From assembly GCA_903860995.1 (NCBI GenBank), contig CAIOSS010001173.1, positions 1 through 7,279 of the forward strand: DNA of 7,279 bases, read 5' to 3'. The notes under the pieces were generated by a model. It did not search any database. It was not told the origin of the DNA and worked only from the letters and a program-made list of their open reading frames with translations. Every line of letters starts with the position of its first letter. The stretch's first letter is position 1. Positions 5,053 to 7,279 of this stretch are shown piece by piece. The DNA is from an uncultured delta proteobacterium (GTDB taxonomy: Bacteria > Myxococcota_A > Polyangia > Polyangiales > Ga0077539). Made by a program: the position numbers and the translations under genes.

Positions 5053-6738
5053 TCAGTAATCGGCCGGGGGGCAGGTGTCGCCGTGGCGTCGCCGGTACAC
5101 GGGCTCGCCGTCGACGTAGCGCATGAAGCAGTACCCGCGGTCGAGGTACGCGCGCAGCTGGGGGTAGTTGTACATGTACCGCCCGCTCATCGTGCGGCCG
5201 GCGTCGATGATGAGCTCGGGCTTCTCACGTTCGAGGTCGGCGAGCAGCAGGGCGCGGCTGCCCGGCACCACCCGGCGCTCCTCCTCCTCGCGCGTGGCCT
5301 GGAACCACGGCACCACCCCGGACGGGTACACCGTGTAGACGAAGCGCGAGGCGGGCATGCGCTGCGAGGAGACGTAGGTCTCGGCGCGGAAGCCCCACAC
5401 GAAGATGCGCTCGCCGGGGTCGGTGCGCTCGAGCACGTAGCGCACGATGGGGTCGGTGCGCGGGTCCTGGTACCAGCGGTCGGTCTCGCGGCGCAGGCGC
5501 ACGTTGCGGTGGAGGTTCCACGAGCAGACGGCGAGGAAGGTCGCGACGCCGAGGACGACGGTGAGGGTGCCGATGAAGCGACCCCGCAGCGAGGCCCGCG
5601 CCGGGGCGACGGAGGCCGCGAGCGCGCCGCCGGTCGCCACCGCCGCGACGGAGAACACCTCGACGAGGTAGTGCGGGAAGAAGCGCCCCGTGAACGACGC
5701 CCCCACGACGCTGGCGGCGAGCTGCAGGAAGGTCACGAGCGCGCCCGCCTCGGCGCGGAGGCCGGTCCAGCGCGGGCCGTCGTGGTCGGCGATGCGGCGC
5801 AGCACCCGGGCGGCGAGCATCCACCCGAGGGAGCCCACCACCACGATGCCGAGCAGGTACTTGTCGAGCTGCTCCTTCAGCTTGTCGCGGTAGGAGTTGA
5901 GCGTGACCGGGGCCATGAAGATGTCCCGGCCGTACTGCTGGAAGTAATAGACGAACTCCCGGAGGTGCCCGGTGGCGGCGTAGATCGCGACCACCACGGC
6001 GAAGGGGGCCGCGCCGCCGACGGCGAAGCGGATGAGGTCCCGGGCGCGCGACCGGCGGGTGGACGCCGGGTCGGTGGTGCCGAGGACGATCCACGCCGCG
6101 AGGGGGACGGCGTGGATGAGGGCCATCTGCTTGCTGAGCGCCGCGCAGGACGCGAGCACGCCGGCCAGGAGGATGTGGGCGTCGCGGCGGCGCACGGGGC
6201 CGCGGGGGTCGTCGACGCGGCGCATGGCGCGGGCGACGAGGAGCCACGAGGCCAGCGCGAAGACCATCGCGGGGACCTCGCCGTTGTACCCGATGCCGTC
6301 CCAGGGGTTGAGCTCGTAGGTGAAGAAGTAGGTCGAGGCGAGCACGGCGATGGCCGCGGCCGCGGGCGTGAAGAGCTCCAGCGCCAGGAGGAACACCAGC
6401 CCCAGGGTGGCGAGCGCGCAGGCGAGGGCGAGCACCCGGAGCGGGACCCAGCTCCACATGCCGCCGACGCGCATGGCGAAGGCGGCGAGCCAGTAGGTGA
6501 TGGGGCCGCGCTGCGAGACGCCGTCCACGTAGGGGAGGTAGTGGCCTCGGATCATGCGCAGCGCGAGGGCGGCGATGTAGCCCTCGTCATTGCTGACGGG
6601 GGTCGCGTAAGGGAAGACGAAATGCACGTGCGCGCGGATCGTCACCACCAGGGAGACGAGCAGGGCGAGCGCGGTGGGTCCCCACGTGAGGAGGCGCTCG
6701 CGGCGGCGTGCGCGGGGGTCTTCAGCGGCGGTGTTCAT
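5053..6738 (-). CDS. GT39/ArnT-like polytopic membrane glycosyltransferase
   Basis: 561 residues, a usual length for the GT-C PMT/ArnT-like class. After a short basic N terminus and the first membrane helix (about 20-43), 'SNDEGYIAALALRMIRGHYLPYVDGVSQRGPITYWLAA' (49-86) gives the acidic pair D51-E52 of the first periplasmic loop, the catalytic position in this class, plus the 'G..pY.d....kGP..Y' signature. 'YNGEVPAMVFALASWLLVAR' (151-170) and 'GVLASCAALSKQMALIHAVPL' (193-213) match later conserved helices. Further helices run to about 410. The remainder is a soluble domain with 'DPGERIFVWGFRAETYVSSQRMPASRF' and 'ADLEREKPELIIDAG'. The family moves sugars from polyprenyl phosphate to lipids, glycans or proteins on the periplasmic side; acceptor and sugar are unknown. 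The ATG at 6738 has no clear ribosome site, and an in-frame stop lies just upstream. It follows the IgGFc-binding gene by 54 bp on the same strand, so a shared transcript is possible. Confidence 0.88.
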   Translation of the reverse strand: MNTAAEDPRARRRERLLTWGPTALALLVSLVVTIRAHVHFVFPYATPVSNDEGYIAALALRMIRGHYLPYVDGVSQRGPITYWLAAFAMRVGGMWSWVPLRVLALACALATLGLVFLLALELFTPAAAAIAVLASTYFFTYELNPWDGIGYNGEVPAMVFALASWLLVARAMRRVDDPRGPVRRRDAHILLAGVLASCAALSKQMALIHAVPLAAWIVLGTTDPASTRRSRARDLIRFAVGGAAPFAVVVAIYAATGHLREFVYYFQQYGRDIFMAPVTLNSYRDKLKEQLDKYLLGIVVVGSLGWMLAARVLRRIADHDGPRWTGLRAEAGALVTFLQLAASVVGASFTGRFFPHYLVEVFSVAAVATGGALAASVAPARASLRGRFIGTLTVVLGVATFLAVCSWNLHRNVRLRRETDRWYQDPRTDPIVRYVLERTDPGERIFVWGFRAETYVSSQRMPASRFVYTVYPSGVVPWFQATREEEERRVVPGSRALLLADLEREKPELIIDAGRTMSGRYMYNYPQLRAYLDRGYCFMRYVDGEPVYRRRHGDTCPPADY

Positions 6739-6792
6739 CGGTGATGGCGCACGGTCGGGACGACGGGGAGATGCAAGGGCGAAGGGGAGGGC

Positions 6793-7279
6793 TCAGCCCG
6801 GGGTGATGAGCTGCAGGTCGAGGCCGCCGGGGTACATGTACGAGGTGTACCGGGCGATGCCGTAGACCTTCACGCCAATGGGCTGGCCGTTGGCGGAGCG
6901 CAGCCGGTGCGGCCCGCTGGCGATGGGCAGGGTGAACACGCTCATGGTGCCGACCGGGGACATGGAGCCGCGGAGGGGCATGTCGTCCATGATCAGCTCG
7001 GTGCCCGCGGGGGCCACGACGTTGATGAAGTTCTGGGGGTAGGTCTGCGGCACGTAGAAGTCGTAGCTGGTGCGGTACTGCTGCACCGGGACCTCGAAGA
7101 CCATCGCGGGGTCGCCCGCGCTGAGGCCGCTGCCCGCGGGGCCCTGGCCCAGCATGAACTGCGACACCAGCAGCGCCCCGGTGCCGGTCACCCGGAAGTT
7201 CACGTTGCTCTGGAACTCGATCATCTGACCGGCCTCCAGCGTGACTGCGGCGCGCGCGCTCGGCGGGTCGAAGGTGAGC
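6793..7279 (-). CDS. IgGFc-binding domain protein, C-terminal part (5' end outside window)
   Basis: The frame is open from the window end to the TGA at 6795-6793, with about 161 codons visible; it reads LTFDPPSARAAVTLEAGQ before the internal Met at 7224, so that Met is not the start. The visible part matches the end of the IgGFc-binding domain seen in many myxobacterial surface proteins. 'LEAGQMIEFQS' and 'VTGTGALLVSQFMLGQ' are followed by 'GDPAMVFEVPVQQYRTSYDFYVPQTYPQNFINVVAPAGTELIMDD' and a closing 'GPHRL', 'GVKVYGIARYTSYMYPGGLDLQLI'. The domain is named after a human mucus protein. In bacteria it occurs on secreted or cell-surface proteins, often with Cys-rich or metal-binding repeats N-terminal to it; whether those are present here cannot be seen. 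The likely role is adhesion or surface structure, but this is inference. The polypeptide ends right after the domain. Confidence 0.88.
   Translation of the reverse strand, partial: LTFDPPSARAAVTLEAGQMIEFQSNVNFRVTGTGALLVSQFMLGQGPAGSGLSAGDPAMVFEVPVQQYRTSYDFYVPQTYPQNFINVVAPAGTELIMDDMPLRGSMSPVGTMSVFTLPIASGPHRLRSANGQPIGVKVYGIARYTSYMYPGGLDLQLITPG

Noticed and set aside
5083..6744. A 553-codon plus-strand frame antisense to almost the whole GT39-like gene.
   Set aside because: Its composition is Gly/Glu/Arg/His-rich low complexity with no domain. The opposite strand has clear family motifs and membrane helices. Antisense frames are expected at this GC.
1..7279. CRISPR array, tRNA/rRNA gene, or complete insertion sequence.
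   Set aside because: No regularly spaced repeats, no RNA-gene signature and no transposase or terminal inverted repeats were seen. The only long repeat is the deacetylase duplication.

Overview
This is a GC-rich window with strongly G/C-biased third codon positions. The gene set fits a Myxococcota (myxobacterial) chromosome: an IgGFc-binding-type surface protein, a Uma2 (DUF820) nuclease-like protein of the 'DL-x(2)-NV-x(2)-YA-x-xGIPEYF' kind, a signal-peptide beta-barrel-like protein and two large GT-C membrane glycosyltransferase-like proteins. The taxon is inferred from gene content; no rRNA or tRNA is present.

Layout: (1) 1-1151, plus strand: 3' part of a GT-C/GT39-like membrane protein, cut by the window start. 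(2) 1298-2125, plus strand: a secreted, probably outer-membrane protein. (3) 2126-2602 holds no intact gene. It contains a truncated and internally deleted copy of a polysaccharide deacetylase (minus strand, 2145-2418). Abutting it is a 43-codon plus-strand reading frame ending at 2551 that looks like the 3' stump of another gene. (4) 2603-3535, plus strand: Uma2 family protein, convergent with (5) 3546-4415, minus strand, the intact polysaccharide deacetylase. The deacetylase start overlaps the end of (6) ssb, 4396-4911, minus strand. (7) 4912-5052 is the ssb upstream region, with a candidate promoter and several short palindromes. (8) 5053-6738, minus strand: a complete 561-residue GT39-like membrane protein. 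(9) 6793-7279, minus strand: C-terminal part of an IgGFc-binding domain protein that continues beyond the window end.

Most of the window concerns the cell surface: two lipid-linked-sugar-type glycosyltransferases, a CE4 deacetylase, a beta-barrel-like protein and an adhesin-like protein. ssb is the one housekeeping gene and shares a transcript with the deacetylase. The most unusual part is the 2145-3948 segment. A broken deacetylase 3' end and the intact gene share a 78-bp perfect direct repeat, and the repeats bracket the Uma2 gene and the orphan stump. This looks like a footprint of local duplication or allele replacement with insertion. I found no CRISPR array, complete insertion sequence, transposase or clearly new multigene defence system.
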